A stretch of DNA of 44,681 nt from NCBI GenBank assembly GCA_902789515.1, contig CADAOK010000022.1:1-44681 (forward strand), in the 5' to 3' direction. The notes beneath the pieces are model-generated. The model saw only the letters and a program-made list of their open reading frames with translations, ran no database searches and had not been told where the DNA came from. Position numbers and translations under genes: made by a program. Positions 14,901-22,529 of the stretch are shown piece after piece. This DNA comes from Oscillospiraceae bacterium. Its GTDB lineage: Bacteria; Bacillota; Clostridia; Saccharofermentanales; Saccharofermentanaceae. The first letter of the stretch is position 1; the number at the start of each line of letters is the position of its first letter.

Positions 14901-15342
14901 TAACGACTGTTCCTATTTCCCCTTCGTCCATCATGAAGCCGTCGCCCAATATCTCGTTCGGGGCCGAAGGCATTCTGCCGGCAGTAAGCGTAAGACCGTT
15001 TACCCCTTCAGTTATAGACTGGAATCTTACCGTGTAAGCATCCTGTTCACTGCTCAGATACACGACCGCATCGCAGAAGACAGAACCTTCACAGACATCC
15101 GCCCCCGATGCAGCTGCGATCCTGGTTATATCATCTTCGTCAAAACCGATCGTCGACAGGAGCCTGAAGTCATACATCTTTGTTTCGGTGATATATTCTT
15201 CGGCAGTCTTATAGAAAGAAGGAGTCGTCTCCGCCAGTCCCGAGAAGAACCCGACGCCGAGACATATGATCGCAAAGATCGCAAGGAACCTCGGAAGGCT
15301 TCCTTTGATCGATCTCAGAAGTGTCTTCCAATAGGGAGTCAT
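11980..15342 (-). CDS. FtsX-type ABC transporter permease with giant coiled coil
   Basis: An 1120-residue membrane protein. It has one segment near residues 15-36, a large extracytoplasmic region, a cluster of three segments (about 595-720), another near 760-785 and three at the C-terminus (about 985-1105), as in double-FtsX (MacB-like) permeases. Between the first and second membrane segments lies a long helical region (about 255-560) rich in Ala, Glu, Gln and Asp. Its last part is built of Tyr/Gly heptads such as EYNEGLAEYNEG, so it probably forms an extended stalk outside the cell. The ATPase gene ends 4 bases upstream, so the two form one transporter. Such systems usually export or extract lipids, peptides or wall-associated molecules; the substrate is not known. 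Confidence 0.85.
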   Translation of the reverse strand: MTPYWKTLLRSIKGSLPRFLAIFAIICLGVGFFSGLAETTPSFYKTAEEYITETKMYDFRLLSTIGFDEDDITRIAAASGADVCEGSVFCDAVVYLSSEQDAYTVRFQSITEGVNGLTLTAGRMPSAPNEILGDGFMMDEGEIGTVVTIAPDNKSGTIEEMYLKEYVIVGLARSPLYMNFQRGTTETGTGKLQFIFFAEEEGFDFEYYSEVYLGYAGAPVPYSEEYDAWAETKEKELEPVLDQIILQRFNGLLEDGYSEADDAAEEFAEEKADAWEELEDARIKLEDAKAELEDGQKEYDDGVAELDDAWKQLQDAKSELTSNSVLLGAAKNKLDSAKATLDSTKQQLDDAAAQLEEGKQQLEQAQADIDAGLAQMGITADQLPAQTATINASKEAVEAQILQLMESEAAGADVSVEMSQANINLAQLDAMLEACNTLSAGIAQVEEQTAAYEDAKAQYDEGLEQYNAGYAEYQTGLAEYEAGMALYNDGLAKYNEGLAEYNEGKAELEEAKQELDDGWQEYYDGLAEYNDGLDAYNSEEMIQAKQQIDNAYVILESVKDPDTYVLGRDTNIGYVCFDNDAKIVDGVATVFPIFFFAIAALVCSTTMSRMVADERGVIGTMRALGYTEFAIVMKYVFYSGLAAVLGCVLGYLGGIKLFPWVIWEVYRMMYGFSDISFRSEAFMFFISLFVSLLCTVGITVFTCVSELGGMPAELIRPKAPPPGKRILLERIGFIWSKMRFLHKVSARNVFRFKRRMFMMIVGISGCTALLITAFGLYDSICNVVGDQYDNILKFDIDVTFDDSASEEDIRGAAQCADSKYGIDSVSGIIMVERAKNDGGGYIRDVSMFISDDATMNDIFGLRDYKTGELMPWPSDGEVAVSSKMAEKNNLKVGDSIKILVGDDETPVYFKVGEIFTNYTYHYVMMTPATFTEATGKTYQPKELLIMFGDDVTVSPYDYANYIAGKYNVTTWSASVDSRISFSNTMERMNYIIVLVVCCAAALAFIVLFNLNNINITERVREIATLKVMGFYRNETGAYVTRENFILVFLGYLAGIPLGFALHRFVMAQIEMDIVTYDVRIALPSFFYALGLVLLFSLIVDLIMRGKIEKIDMTESLKSIE

Positions 15343-15346
15343 CCGA

Positions 15347-16048
15347 TTACCACTCTATGCTGTCCACGCTCACCGGGCTTGAGTTGATCACATTGCTGAT
15401 GACCTTGCCGTTCTTAACCCTGATCACCCTGTCCGCCATCGCGGTCAGCGCGGAATTGTGGGTAATGATGACGACCGTCATGTGCTTATCCGTCGACAGG
15501 TGCTGGAGCATGTGAAGTATCTGCTTTCCCGTCTGATAATCGAGCGCACCGGTAGGCTCGTCGCACAGGAGCAGCTTCGGGTTCTTGGCGATCGCTCTCG
15601 CTATCGCGACTCTCTGCTGCTCTCCGCCGGAGAGTTGTGCCGGGAAGTTGTTCCGTCTGTCGGCAAGTCCCACCTCATTCATGAGGAGGTCGCAGTCGAT
15701 CGGATCCTTTACGAGCTGCGCCGCCATCTCGACATTCTCATAAGCCGTAAGATTCGATATCAGGTTATAGAACTGGAATACGAACCCGACATTCTCTCTT
15801 CTGAACTTCGCGAGTTCCTTTGTCTGAAGGGCGGATATCTCCCTGCCGTCAAGGAACACCTGTCCGGTCGTAAGATTATCCATGCCTCCGAGTATGTTGA
15901 GCAGAGTCGTCTTGCCCGCACCGGACTGTCCGACTATGACGCAGAGTTCGCCCTTCTCGATAAAGAATTCGCATCCGTCCAGAGCCCGCACTTCGACGGA
16001 CCCCGTCTTGTAAACCTTGGATACATTGCGGAACTCTATGTATGACAC
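15347..16048 (-). CDS. ABC transporter ATPase, LolD/MacB type
   Basis: A 233-residue ATPase that powers the permease encoded just downstream. All motifs are intact: Walker [14 protein letters not shown]-loop in FVFQFYNLI, signature [15 protein letters not shown], Walker [13 protein letters not shown] and the H-loop in VVIITHN. Similarity is to the ATPases that partner FtsX/MacB-type permeases. The start is a GTG at 16048 ([16 protein letters not shown]); no good Shine-Dalgarno is present, and it starts 4 bases after the stop of the transglutaminase gene, so translation is probably coupled. Confidence 0.93.
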   Translation of the reverse strand: MSYIEFRNVSKVYKTGSVEVRALDGCEFFIEKGELCVIVGQSGAGKTTLLNILGGMDNLTTGQVFLDGREISALQTKELAKFRRENVGFVFQFYNLISNLTAYENVEMAAQLVKDPIDCDLLMNEVGLADRRNNFPAQLSGGEQQRVAIARAIAKNPKLLLCDEPTGALDYQTGKQILHMLQHLSTDKHMTVVIITHNSALTAMADRVIRVKNGKVISNVINSSPVSVDSIEW

Positions 16049-16052
16049 GCCG

Positions 16053-17579
16053 TTACCGTACTTCGATATACATCGGATCTACATAGTAACCCACATTGAA
16101 ACCCTCAAGGTCCGAAGGAATACTGATATAGAGCCATCCTGTGTCGTCAAAAGCCCAGCTGCCGATCTCGGTGCACGAATCCGGCACCCTTATGTATGAC
16201 AGCTCATCGCAGAAGTCAAATGCCTCCTGCCCGATATAGGTAACCCCCTCGGGGATATAGACATATTCAAGATCCTCACATGTATAGAAAGCGGCCTCGT
16301 CGATCTTCGTGACAGTCGGCGGCAGTATGACAGTGGTTATGAGGTCACAGTCTATAAAACACTCCTCGCCGATCGAGGTTATGTTCGAATCAGGATCGAA
16401 AACGACCTTATTGAAGCAGTTACATCCTTCGGGAAGCTTGATCTCTCCGCTTCCGTATATGGTAAGAGTTCCGTCGCGTGTGATCTCATATGTGGCATTG
16501 TCTCCGCATGAACCCGACTCTTCGATGCTGTGCATAGTATCGGCATCGAGGATCTTGTGGTCGAAAGAGATCGCTTCGAGAGGCAGGAGATAGAATGCGT
16601 ATCCGGGTGTTACCTCATCGGTGTATCCGTCATCCCACGAATCGCCTTCGTAGTAGCCGCCGATATCAAAAGTCGGGTCAAGATAGTACCACTCCCCGTC
16701 CAGACAGACTGCACACCATGCGTGATCGGAATCTATAGACTCGAGTTCATCGATGCTGACGATATCGTCATACGAAGAGTAGCCGACGCCGAACTCCACG
16801 GCTGCAGGGATACCCTGTGCTCTGCACATTGCCACGAACACGTTGGCAAAGCCTTCGCATATGGCGATCCTGCGGCGGATGAGACATTTCGCGCCGTCCT
16901 GATAGACCGTGATGTCATCTTCGAGCTGGACGTCGTCATAGAGCATCTGGTTGGTAATGAACGTATAGATGTTGAACACCTTTGCCCAGTCGTCTTTGCA
17001 TCCCGAACAGACATCGTTGGCGTAGCTGGCAACGATCGGATCATCGCACTCAACGTCATTCTGAGGCTTGAGGAGTTCCTGGAGCGACTGTTCGTCCGTC
17101 CAGAGCTCCTTGGTGGTCTCAAGGTTGTAATCGTAATTGGGCGTCTTGAAGAACTCGATCTCTCCGTTATAGAGAATGACGTAATTGCTGTATGCGTTTA
17201 CGATCAGGTTCTCGACCACATAGGAGACATTGATCATGTAGAGTGTGTCTTCTTCCATGTCGCCTGTAAAATCTATTGAGAACGATCCTTCGAAGAACTG
17301 CTCGGATGTGATCAGGTCGAAATACTCGGCATCACGCAGCTCCACGATGATGTCATTGCTGCAGTCGCAGTCGACATAGAAATCCTTGCCGTCCACACCC
17401 ACGGTAATCTTGTCCCCGCGGAAAGTCGTGAGCTGATACGAGTCGAATACTGCCGGCTCGAACTTGATCACGTCCGAAGGAGCTGCCTTCGATTCCGCTT
17501 TTACTGTATCCGTTACACCAATGCCGGTCATTCCGAGCACTGCCGCTATCACCGCGGATGTGAGCTTGCTAAGTATCAT
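16053..17579 (-). CDS. Secreted transglutaminase-like protein with BspA-type leucine-rich repeats
   Basis: A 508-residue protein with a signal peptide (residues 1-29, ending near VKAES). The middle part holds a transglutaminase-like cysteine peptidase domain with the expected triad: Cys in AICEGFANVF, His in DSDHAWCAV and Asp in YYLDPTFD (about residues 238-310). After residue 360 come leucine-rich repeats of the BspA type (ITSIGEECFIDCDLITTVIL; VTKIDEAAFYTC; VTYIGQEAFDFC), which mediate surface binding in other bacteria. AAGGAG lies 5 bases before its ATG inside the end of proS, and the two genes overlap as TGATG. It may cleave or cross-link wall or host proteins. No anchoring motif is seen. 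Confidence 0.82.
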   Translation of the reverse strand: MILSKLTSAVIAAVLGMTGIGVTDTVKAESKAAPSDVIKFEPAVFDSYQLTTFRGDKITVGVDGKDFYVDCDCSNDIIVELRDAEYFDLITSEQFFEGSFSIDFTGDMEEDTLYMINVSYVVENLIVNAYSNYVILYNGEIEFFKTPNYDYNLETTKELWTDEQSLQELLKPQNDVECDDPIVASYANDVCSGCKDDWAKVFNIYTFITNQMLYDDVQLEDDITVYQDGAKCLIRRRIAICEGFANVFVAMCRAQGIPAAVEFGVGYSSYDDIVSIDELESIDSDHAWCAVCLDGEWYYLDPTFDIGGYYEGDSWDDGYTDEVTPGYAFYLLPLEAISFDHKILDADTMHSIEESGSCGDNATYEITRDGTLTIYGSGEIKLPEGCNCFNKVVFDPDSNITSIGEECFIDCDLITTVILPPTVTKIDEAAFYTCEDLEYVYIPEGVTYIGQEAFDFCDELSYIRVPDSCTEIGSWAFDDTGWLYISIPSDLEGFNVGYYVDPMYIEVR

Positions 17580-19198
17580 CAGATCTCCTTTGCAGCTGCA
17601 ACTGCTTCATCGGCAGTCATCTCTGCCGCTTCATCAGAATCCCTTCTCTTAACTTCCACGATACCCTCGCCTGCACGTCTGCCGACAGTGATGCGGAGCG
17701 GGATACCGATGAGGTCTGCGTCCTTGAACTTGACGCCGGGTCTCTCGTTTCTGTCATCTATCAGGACTTCAACGCCTGCATCCGTAAGATCCTTGTAGAT
17801 CTTCTCTGCCAGGCTCATGTTCTCTTCGTCGTTTACCTTAGTGGGAACAACGATAGCCTTGTAAGGTGCAACCTCTGCAGGCCAGATGATGCCGTTGTCA
17901 TCGTGATGCTGCTCGATGATCGCAGCGAGCGTTCTTCCTACGCCGATACCGTAGCATCCCATTACAACGAGGTTGGACTTGCCGTCCTTGTCGAGGTATA
18001 CGCAGTTCAGCGCCTTGGAGTATTTCGTGCCGAGCTTGAAGATGTGTCCGACTTCGACGCCCCTTGCCATCTTGAGTGTGCCCTTGCCGCATTTCGCGCA
18101 GGTGTCGCCTTCTACGGCATTCCTGATATCCGCGATCGTCGTAGCCTCGAAATCCCTTCCGATGTTTACGTTCTTGAGGTGGTAGTCAGTCTCATCTGCA
18201 CCTACCACGAAATTCCTCATTACGGACACTTCGGAATCGACAACTATGTCGATCTTCTCCTTGAGTCCGACAGGACCTGCGAAACCTACCTTCGCACCTG
18301 TTACTCTCTCGACGTCTGCAAAGGATGCGAGATCCATCTCTGTCGCGTCGTAGAGGTTGGAGAGCTTTGTCTCGTTGATGTCTCTGTCGCCGCGGCACAT
18401 AGCTGCAACGATCTTGCCGTCGATGTTGTAAAGGATGGTCTTAACGAACTTATCAGCGCCACACTGCATGTAACCGACAAGATCATCTATAGTCTTTACG
18501 TCAGGTGTGTGGATCTTCTCGATTGCGAGCATCTCGGAATCGTCCTGAGCGGGAGTGACACATCCTGCCTTCTCCTCGTTAGCGGCATAACCGCACTCAT
18601 CGCAGTAGCAGATGCCGTCCTCGCCGACTTCGCTCTTTACCATGAATTCCTGTGAACCGGATCCGCCCATTGCGCCGGAGTCTGCATCAACTACGGTGTA
18701 ATCGAGGCCGAGCCTGTCGAAGATCGCTCTGTAAGCTGCATACATCGTGTCATAGGACTTAGCCAGACCTTCCTCGTCGGTATCGAAAGAGTATGCGTCC
18801 TTCATGACGAACTCTCTTCCTCTCATGATTCCGAATCTTGGTCTCTTCTCGTCCCTGTACTTGTGCTGGATCTGATAAAGGGTTACCGGGAGCTGCTTGT
18901 AGGAGCTGATGGTATCTCTTACCGCCTCAGTGAAAGGCTCCTCATGTGTGGGGCCTAAGCAGAAGCTCCTGCCGCCTCTGTCTGAAAGACGGAACATCTC
19001 GGGACCGAACTTCTCCCATCTTCCGGATTCCTGATATACCTCAGCCGGAAGAAGTGCGGGCATGATGAGCTCCTGCGCGCCGGCCTTGTCCATCTCCTCG
19101 CGGATGACGGCTTCGACCTTCCTGTATGTGCGGTAGCCCAAAGGCATGAACGAATATATTCCCGATGCAACCTTGCGGATAAGTCCCGCACGAAGCAT
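17579..19198 (-). CDS. proS: Prolyl-tRNA synthetase, N-terminally short
   Basis: A 539-residue class II synthetase that attaches proline to tRNA-Pro. It contains [20 protein letters not shown] (motif 2), an insertion domain with [12 protein letters not shown], the Gly-rich [20 protein letters not shown] (motif 3) and the anticodon-binding C-terminus. The usual N-terminus (about 24 residues) is missing: the first Met is in [10 protein letters not shown], where other proteins have roughly 25 residues before it. Upstream in frame, GADHQL still matches the family, but there is no ATG, GTG or TTG there. AGGAG lies 14 bases before the ATG at 19198, further than usual. It leads an operon with the transglutaminase-LRR and ABC genes. 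Confidence 0.93.
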   Translation of the reverse strand: MLRAGLIRKVASGIYSFMPLGYRTYRKVEAVIREEMDKAGAQELIMPALLPAEVYQESGRWEKFGPEMFRLSDRGGRSFCLGPTHEEPFTEAVRDTISSYKQLPVTLYQIQHKYRDEKRPRFGIMRGREFVMKDAYSFDTDEEGLAKSYDTMYAAYRAIFDRLGLDYTVVDADSGAMGGSGSQEFMVKSEVGEDGICYCDECGYAANEEKAGCVTPAQDDSEMLAIEKIHTPDVKTIDDLVGYMQCGADKFVKTILYNIDGKIVAAMCRGDRDINETKLSNLYDATEMDLASFADVERVTGAKVGFAGPVGLKEKIDIVVDSEVSVMRNFVVGADETDYHLKNVNIGRDFEATTIADIRNAVEGDTCAKCGKGTLKMARGVEVGHIFKLGTKYSKALNCVYLDKDGKSNLVVMGCYGIGVGRTLAAIIEQHHDDNGIIWPAEVAPYKAIVVPTKVNDEENMSLAEKIYKDLTDAGVEVLIDDRNERPGVKFKDADLIGIPLRITVGRRAGEGIVEVKRRDSDEAAEMTADEAVAAAKEI

Positions 19199-19240
19199 CA
19201 GCTGATGATCTGCTCCTAATAAATAATAAAGTCGCAGAAT

Positions 19241-19269
19241 AGTATAAATGAAGAAGCGGTGATTTGCAA
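19241..19269 (-). promoter_or_regulatory. Promoter of proS
   Basis: The reverse strand has TTGCAA, a 17-base spacer and TATACT. Transcription should begin about 7 bases after, leaving a leader of about 35 bases with AGGAG. No T-box-like leader fits in this space, so the gene is not controlled by uncharged tRNA through a T-box. Confidence 0.7.
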
Positions 19270-19452
19270 TTAAAGACCGAGTATGCTCTTGAGGAAAAGT
19301 ACGTCAAGAATGCCGCAAATAATGAGGATCAGGGCGCATACAATGTAGATGCGGTTCCTTCTCTTCTCAACGTCACGTTCAGTTGTACCGTACACAGCTT
19401 TTTTAGACGGTTTTCTGACACTGCCAAGCGACACTTTATAGATCTCCCCCAT
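19270..19452 (-). CDS. Small single-TM protein
   Basis: A short open frame of 60 codons from the ATG at 19452, or 54 from a GTG at 19434. The GTG has GGGGAG 9 bases before it and may be the true start, since no Shine-Dalgarno precedes the ATG. The N-terminal half is basic ([16 protein letters not shown]), and one membrane segment of about 20 residues follows ([20 protein letters not shown]). This is the layout of a small membrane-anchored regulator or assembly factor with a cytoplasmic N-terminus. TATAAT lies about 34 bases before the ATG. Its stop adjoins the -35 box of the proS promoter. No family is recognised. Confidence 0.5.
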   Translation of the reverse strand: MGEIYKVSLGSVRKPSKKAVYGTTERDVEKRRNRIYIVCALILIICGILDVLFLKSILGL

Positions 19453-19600
19453 GGATTACAACAACTTGAAATTGATGATTAGATTATAGACGCATGTAAT
19501 ATGTCATGCTTTGCAGGCGTGTGACATTCACTTGACAAAAGCAGGGAACGGCTTTACAAAAATTTGTTTTAGCGCGCAGGAACGGTGCAAAAACCGCATG

Positions 19601-19609
19601 TGGTATAAT
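19601..19609 (+). promoter_or_regulatory. Extended -10 promoter of SH3/3D protein gene
   Basis: TGGTATAAT, an extended -10, 39 bases before the proposed TTG start. The -35 region is weak. Confidence 0.55.
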
Positions 19610-19648
19610 ATATTTGGAAAATGTGGGCTTACATACGGAGGTATGCTT

Positions 19649-20635
19649 TTGCAGTTTAAAGATATCAAGCAAGGTCTTATCCCGACCAGGGAACAGATAA
19701 TAAAGGCTGTCACGACGCTCGCCGTCATATCAGTCTGTGTTATGTCAGGCTTCTCTGTCAGGCTCCTTCTTAAAGGAGGCTCCAGTTCCGAGGTAATCCT
19801 CGCAGCCGCACCCGATGCCGCTGAGATCATACCCGAGCCTGTCCAGGAACCTGTCACGGAAGCATCTTCCGAGACCGAGGAGACTACGACAGAGACTGCG
19901 GCGGTATCCGAATCCGACGTTACCGAGGTTATCGAGGATACAAGCTCTGACGATTCCGCAGACGATGCCGCCAATGCCACGACATCTGCGACCACAGCCG
20001 CTACTACTGCTTCCACCACAGAGGCTACCACTGCAGCCACTACAGAGGCTGTAACGGAGAGCGACCTTCAGCTCGCGGTATATGCCACGACAGCGCTCAA
20101 CGTAAGGTCTGGCCCGGGTACGGATTACGACGTAGTCAAGCAGGTCAACCCCGGTGACCAGATCGACGTAATCGCCGTAACGAGCAACGGATGGTATAAG
20201 ACTTATAACGGCAATTACGTCAGTGCCGATCTTACCACGCAGACGCCGCCTACGCCGACACCTACTCCCAAGCCGGCTGCCACAGCCACACCGGCACCCA
20301 AAGAGACTGCACCGGCGCAGACTTCCGCATCTATCGATACATCGCAGGGTGTATCGTGCAAGATCACATTCTACGGGCCCCAGGACAACGGAGACGGTTC
20401 CTACAGCCTTCAGACATACTCCGGTGCGACATGCACCGAGGGCGTGACTGTTGCCGCAGACCTGTCCGTATACCCGCTGGGAACAGTTATCTACATTGAG
20501 AACGATCCGCTCGGAGGAGACGGATACTATACAGTCCAGGACAAGGGCTCCGGAGTCAAAGGAGCCATGATCGACATTTTCGTCAACGATACGAGCCAAT
20601 ACTCGACCACTACCAGGACTGTCTACCTAGGATAG
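19649..20635 (+). CDS. SH3b and 3D-domain cell-wall protein
   Basis: About 328 residues. A membrane anchor lies near residues 21-42 (VTTLAVISVCVMSGFSVRLL), followed by a Thr/Glu/Ala-rich extracellular linker of roughly 90 residues. A bacterial SH3 domain (LNVRSGPGTDYDVVKQV...GWYKTYNG) follows, then a Pro/Thr linker (PTPTPTPKP) and a C-terminal 3D domain with TVAADLSVYPLGTVIYIE and VQDKGSGVKGAMIDIFV, the Asp-rich core of the 3D/RlpA-like fold found in lytic transglycosylases and Rpf-like proteins. It probably remodels or binds peptidoglycan. GGAGGT directly abuts an ATG at 19643 (no spacing) but is 6 bases from the TTG at 19649, which is favoured. It is followed closely by rnj. Confidence 0.82.
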   Translation: MQFKDIKQGLIPTREQIIKAVTTLAVISVCVMSGFSVRLLLKGGSSSEVILAAAPDAAEIIPEPVQEPVTEASSETEETTTETAAVSESDVTEVIEDTSSDDSADDAANATTSATTAATTASTTEATTAATTEAVTESDLQLAVYATTALNVRSGPGTDYDVVKQVNPGDQIDVIAVTSNGWYKTYNGNYVSADLTTQTPPTPTPTPKPAATATPAPKETAPAQTSASIDTSQGVSCKITFYGPQDNGDGSYSLQTYSGATCTEGVTVAADLSVYPLGTVIYIENDPLGGDGYYTVQDKGSGVKGAMIDIFVNDTSQYSTTTRTVYLG

Positions 20636-20648
20636 TAAAGGACATGAC

Positions 20649-22499
20649 ATGACACAGATCAAAAACGCCGGTCAACGCGGCAAAGTAACACACAGACAGA
20701 TAGAACCCAAAAAGAACCTTAAAGACCCGAGAAAAACAAAGAAACCAAGCAGCAACCGGCAGTACCGGGTCGTAAGGAAACGCCCGGACGACGATTCAAG
20801 GAAGATCAAGATAATACCTCTGGGCGGCATGTCCGAGATAGGAAAGAACATGACCGTTTTCGAGTACGGGAACGACATGATCATAATAGATGTCGGCATG
20901 AGCTTCCCTGAAGACAACATGCCCGGCATCGACTGCGTCATCCCGGATTTCTCTTATGTGAGGAATAATATCGACAAGTTAAGGGGTATCGTGCTCACGC
21001 ACGGACATGAGGACCATATCGGATCCCTCCCCTATTTCCTGAGAGAGTTCAAGTGTCCGATATACAGCGGCACGCTCACGATCGAGCTGGTCCGTCACAA
21101 GCTTGAGGAGGCGCGCATCCCGCTCGAGGGCATCAGGCTGGAGAAGTGCAAGAACGGTGACCATGTTAAGCTCGGGAACAGTTTCGATATAGAATTCATC
21201 AGAGTCAACCACAGTATCGCAGATGCCTATGCGATCGCGATGAAGACTCCGGTCGGGACTATCGTCCACTCCGGCGATTTCAAGATCGACTTTACGCCCA
21301 TCAACGGCAAGACGATCAACCTTCAGAGGTTCGGCGAACTCGGAATGGAAGGCGTGCTGATGTTCATGTGCGAGAGCACCAACATCGAGATCGAGGGTTT
21401 CTCCCCTTCCGAGAAACAGGTCGGCGAGTCATTCAAACAGATATTCAGGAAAGCTGACGGAAGGATCATCGTTGCGACATTCTCTTCCCACATCCACAGG
21501 ATGCAGCAGATCATCTCCGCGGCAGAGCATTACGGAAGACATGTATGCCTGTCCGGAAGATCGATGGTATCCGTATTCAAGATCGCGAATTCACTGGGTT
21601 ACATCGACATGAAGCCCAACACCCTGATAGACATCGATTCCATCGATAATTACGACGACAACAAGATCGTCATCCTGACGACAGGTAGCCAGGCGGAACC
21701 CATGAGCGCGCTTACGAGAATGGCGTTCGATTCGCACCGCTCCGTCGATATCAGGAAAGGCGATACGGTCATCATCTCGGCTGACCCGATCCCGGGCAAC
21801 GAGAAGCCGATATACAGAGTCATCAATGAGCTTTACAAGAAAGGCGCTCATGTCATCTATCAGTCGATGGCAAGCGTCCATGTATCAGGTCACGCTTATC
21901 AGAAGGAGCTCATGATGCTCCACAACCTGATCAAGCCCAGATACTTCATACCGGTACACGGCGAATACAGGATGCTCTATCTCCACAAGGAGATGGCGGT
22001 ATCACTCGGAATACCCGAGGAGAACTGCTTTATCCTGAGCAACGGCGATGTGCTCTCTCTCGGAAAGAACAGCGCCAAGATAACCGATCATGTGCCCGCT
22101 TCCGCAGTCCTCGTCGACGGTTCAGGCACAATGGACGCCGAGGACCGTGTGCTCAACGACAGGATCCACCTGAGCGAAGACGGATGTCTCGCCATTGCGC
22201 TGACCGTTAATGAATCAACGGGAGATCTCGCATGCATGCCTTCGATCAACTCCATCGGATGTTTCGAGGGAGACGAGAGCATCGAGGCCGTTCATTCCGC
22301 GATCTCAGACAAGTGCTATTCGCTCCTCAAACAGGCCGGCAGCAAAGCCGGAAGCATCGAGGCCTTCGTCGAGAAACGTGCCTTCAGGGAGCAGCTTAAG
22401 AACTTTATCTCATCTAAAACCAGCCGCAGGCCGATGATCATCTGCAATGTAAGCTATGTCAGTCCTTACGATGATGATACTTACTACGGAGATGTGTAA
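20649..22499 (+). CDS. rnj: Ribonuclease J
   Basis: A 616-residue metallo-beta-lactamase/beta-CASP nuclease with 5'-to-3' exonuclease and endonuclease activity, central to mRNA turnover and rRNA maturation in Gram-positives. The metal motif THGHEDHIG is at residues 117-125, and later ligands include HSGDFKID and the C-terminal beta-CASP motif region VHVSGHAY with the motif near IPVHGEYRML. A basic N-terminal extension of about 50 residues precedes the catalytic domain and may bind RNA. AAAGGA lies 6 bases before the ATG. It may be co-transcribed with the 3D-domain gene, 13 bases upstream. Only one paralogue (RNase J1/J2 cannot be told apart) is in the window. Confidence 0.93.
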   Translation: MTQIKNAGQRGKVTHRQIEPKKNLKDPRKTKKPSSNRQYRVVRKRPDDDSRKIKIIPLGGMSEIGKNMTVFEYGNDMIIIDVGMSFPEDNMPGIDCVIPDFSYVRNNIDKLRGIVLTHGHEDHIGSLPYFLREFKCPIYSGTLTIELVRHKLEEARIPLEGIRLEKCKNGDHVKLGNSFDIEFIRVNHSIADAYAIAMKTPVGTIVHSGDFKIDFTPINGKTINLQRFGELGMEGVLMFMCESTNIEIEGFSPSEKQVGESFKQIFRKADGRIIVATFSSHIHRMQQIISAAEHYGRHVCLSGRSMVSVFKIANSLGYIDMKPNTLIDIDSIDNYDDNKIVILTTGSQAEPMSALTRMAFDSHRSVDIRKGDTVIISADPIPGNEKPIYRVINELYKKGAHVIYQSMASVHVSGHAYQKELMMLHNLIKPRYFIPVHGEYRMLYLHKEMAVSLGIPEENCFILSNGDVLSLGKNSAKITDHVPASAVLVDGSGTMDAEDRVLNDRIHLSEDGCLAIALTVNESTGDLACMPSINSIGCFEGDESIEAVHSAISDKCYSLLKQAGSKAGSIEAFVEKRAFREQLKNFISSKTSRRPMIICNVSYVSPYDDDTYYGDV

Positions 22500-22529
22500 C
22501 CGTCAGCAGGGATCCCTTCTGTAGTAAGT
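22479..22529. other. Inverted repeat spanning two convergent stop codons
   Basis: ACTTACTAC (22479-22487) and GTAGTAAGT (22521-22529) are perfect 9-base complements around a 33-base loop holding AGGGATCCCT. The arms lie in the last codons of rnj and of the convergent lipoprotein gene (both encode Tyr-Tyr). No T-run follows. It is the only candidate stop signal for either gene here. Confidence 0.4.

Noticed and set aside
16530-17279. Open frame of 249 codons on the plus strand
   Set aside because: It is opposite the transglutaminase-LRR gene, whose motifs are clear. No Shine-Dalgarno or family pattern supports it.
19745-20599. Minus-strand frames opposite the SH3/3D gene (Cys/Arg/Gly-rich)
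   Set aside because: The Cys/Gly/Arg composition is what the Thr/Ala/Pro linker of the real gene gives in reverse; no promoter or start signals.
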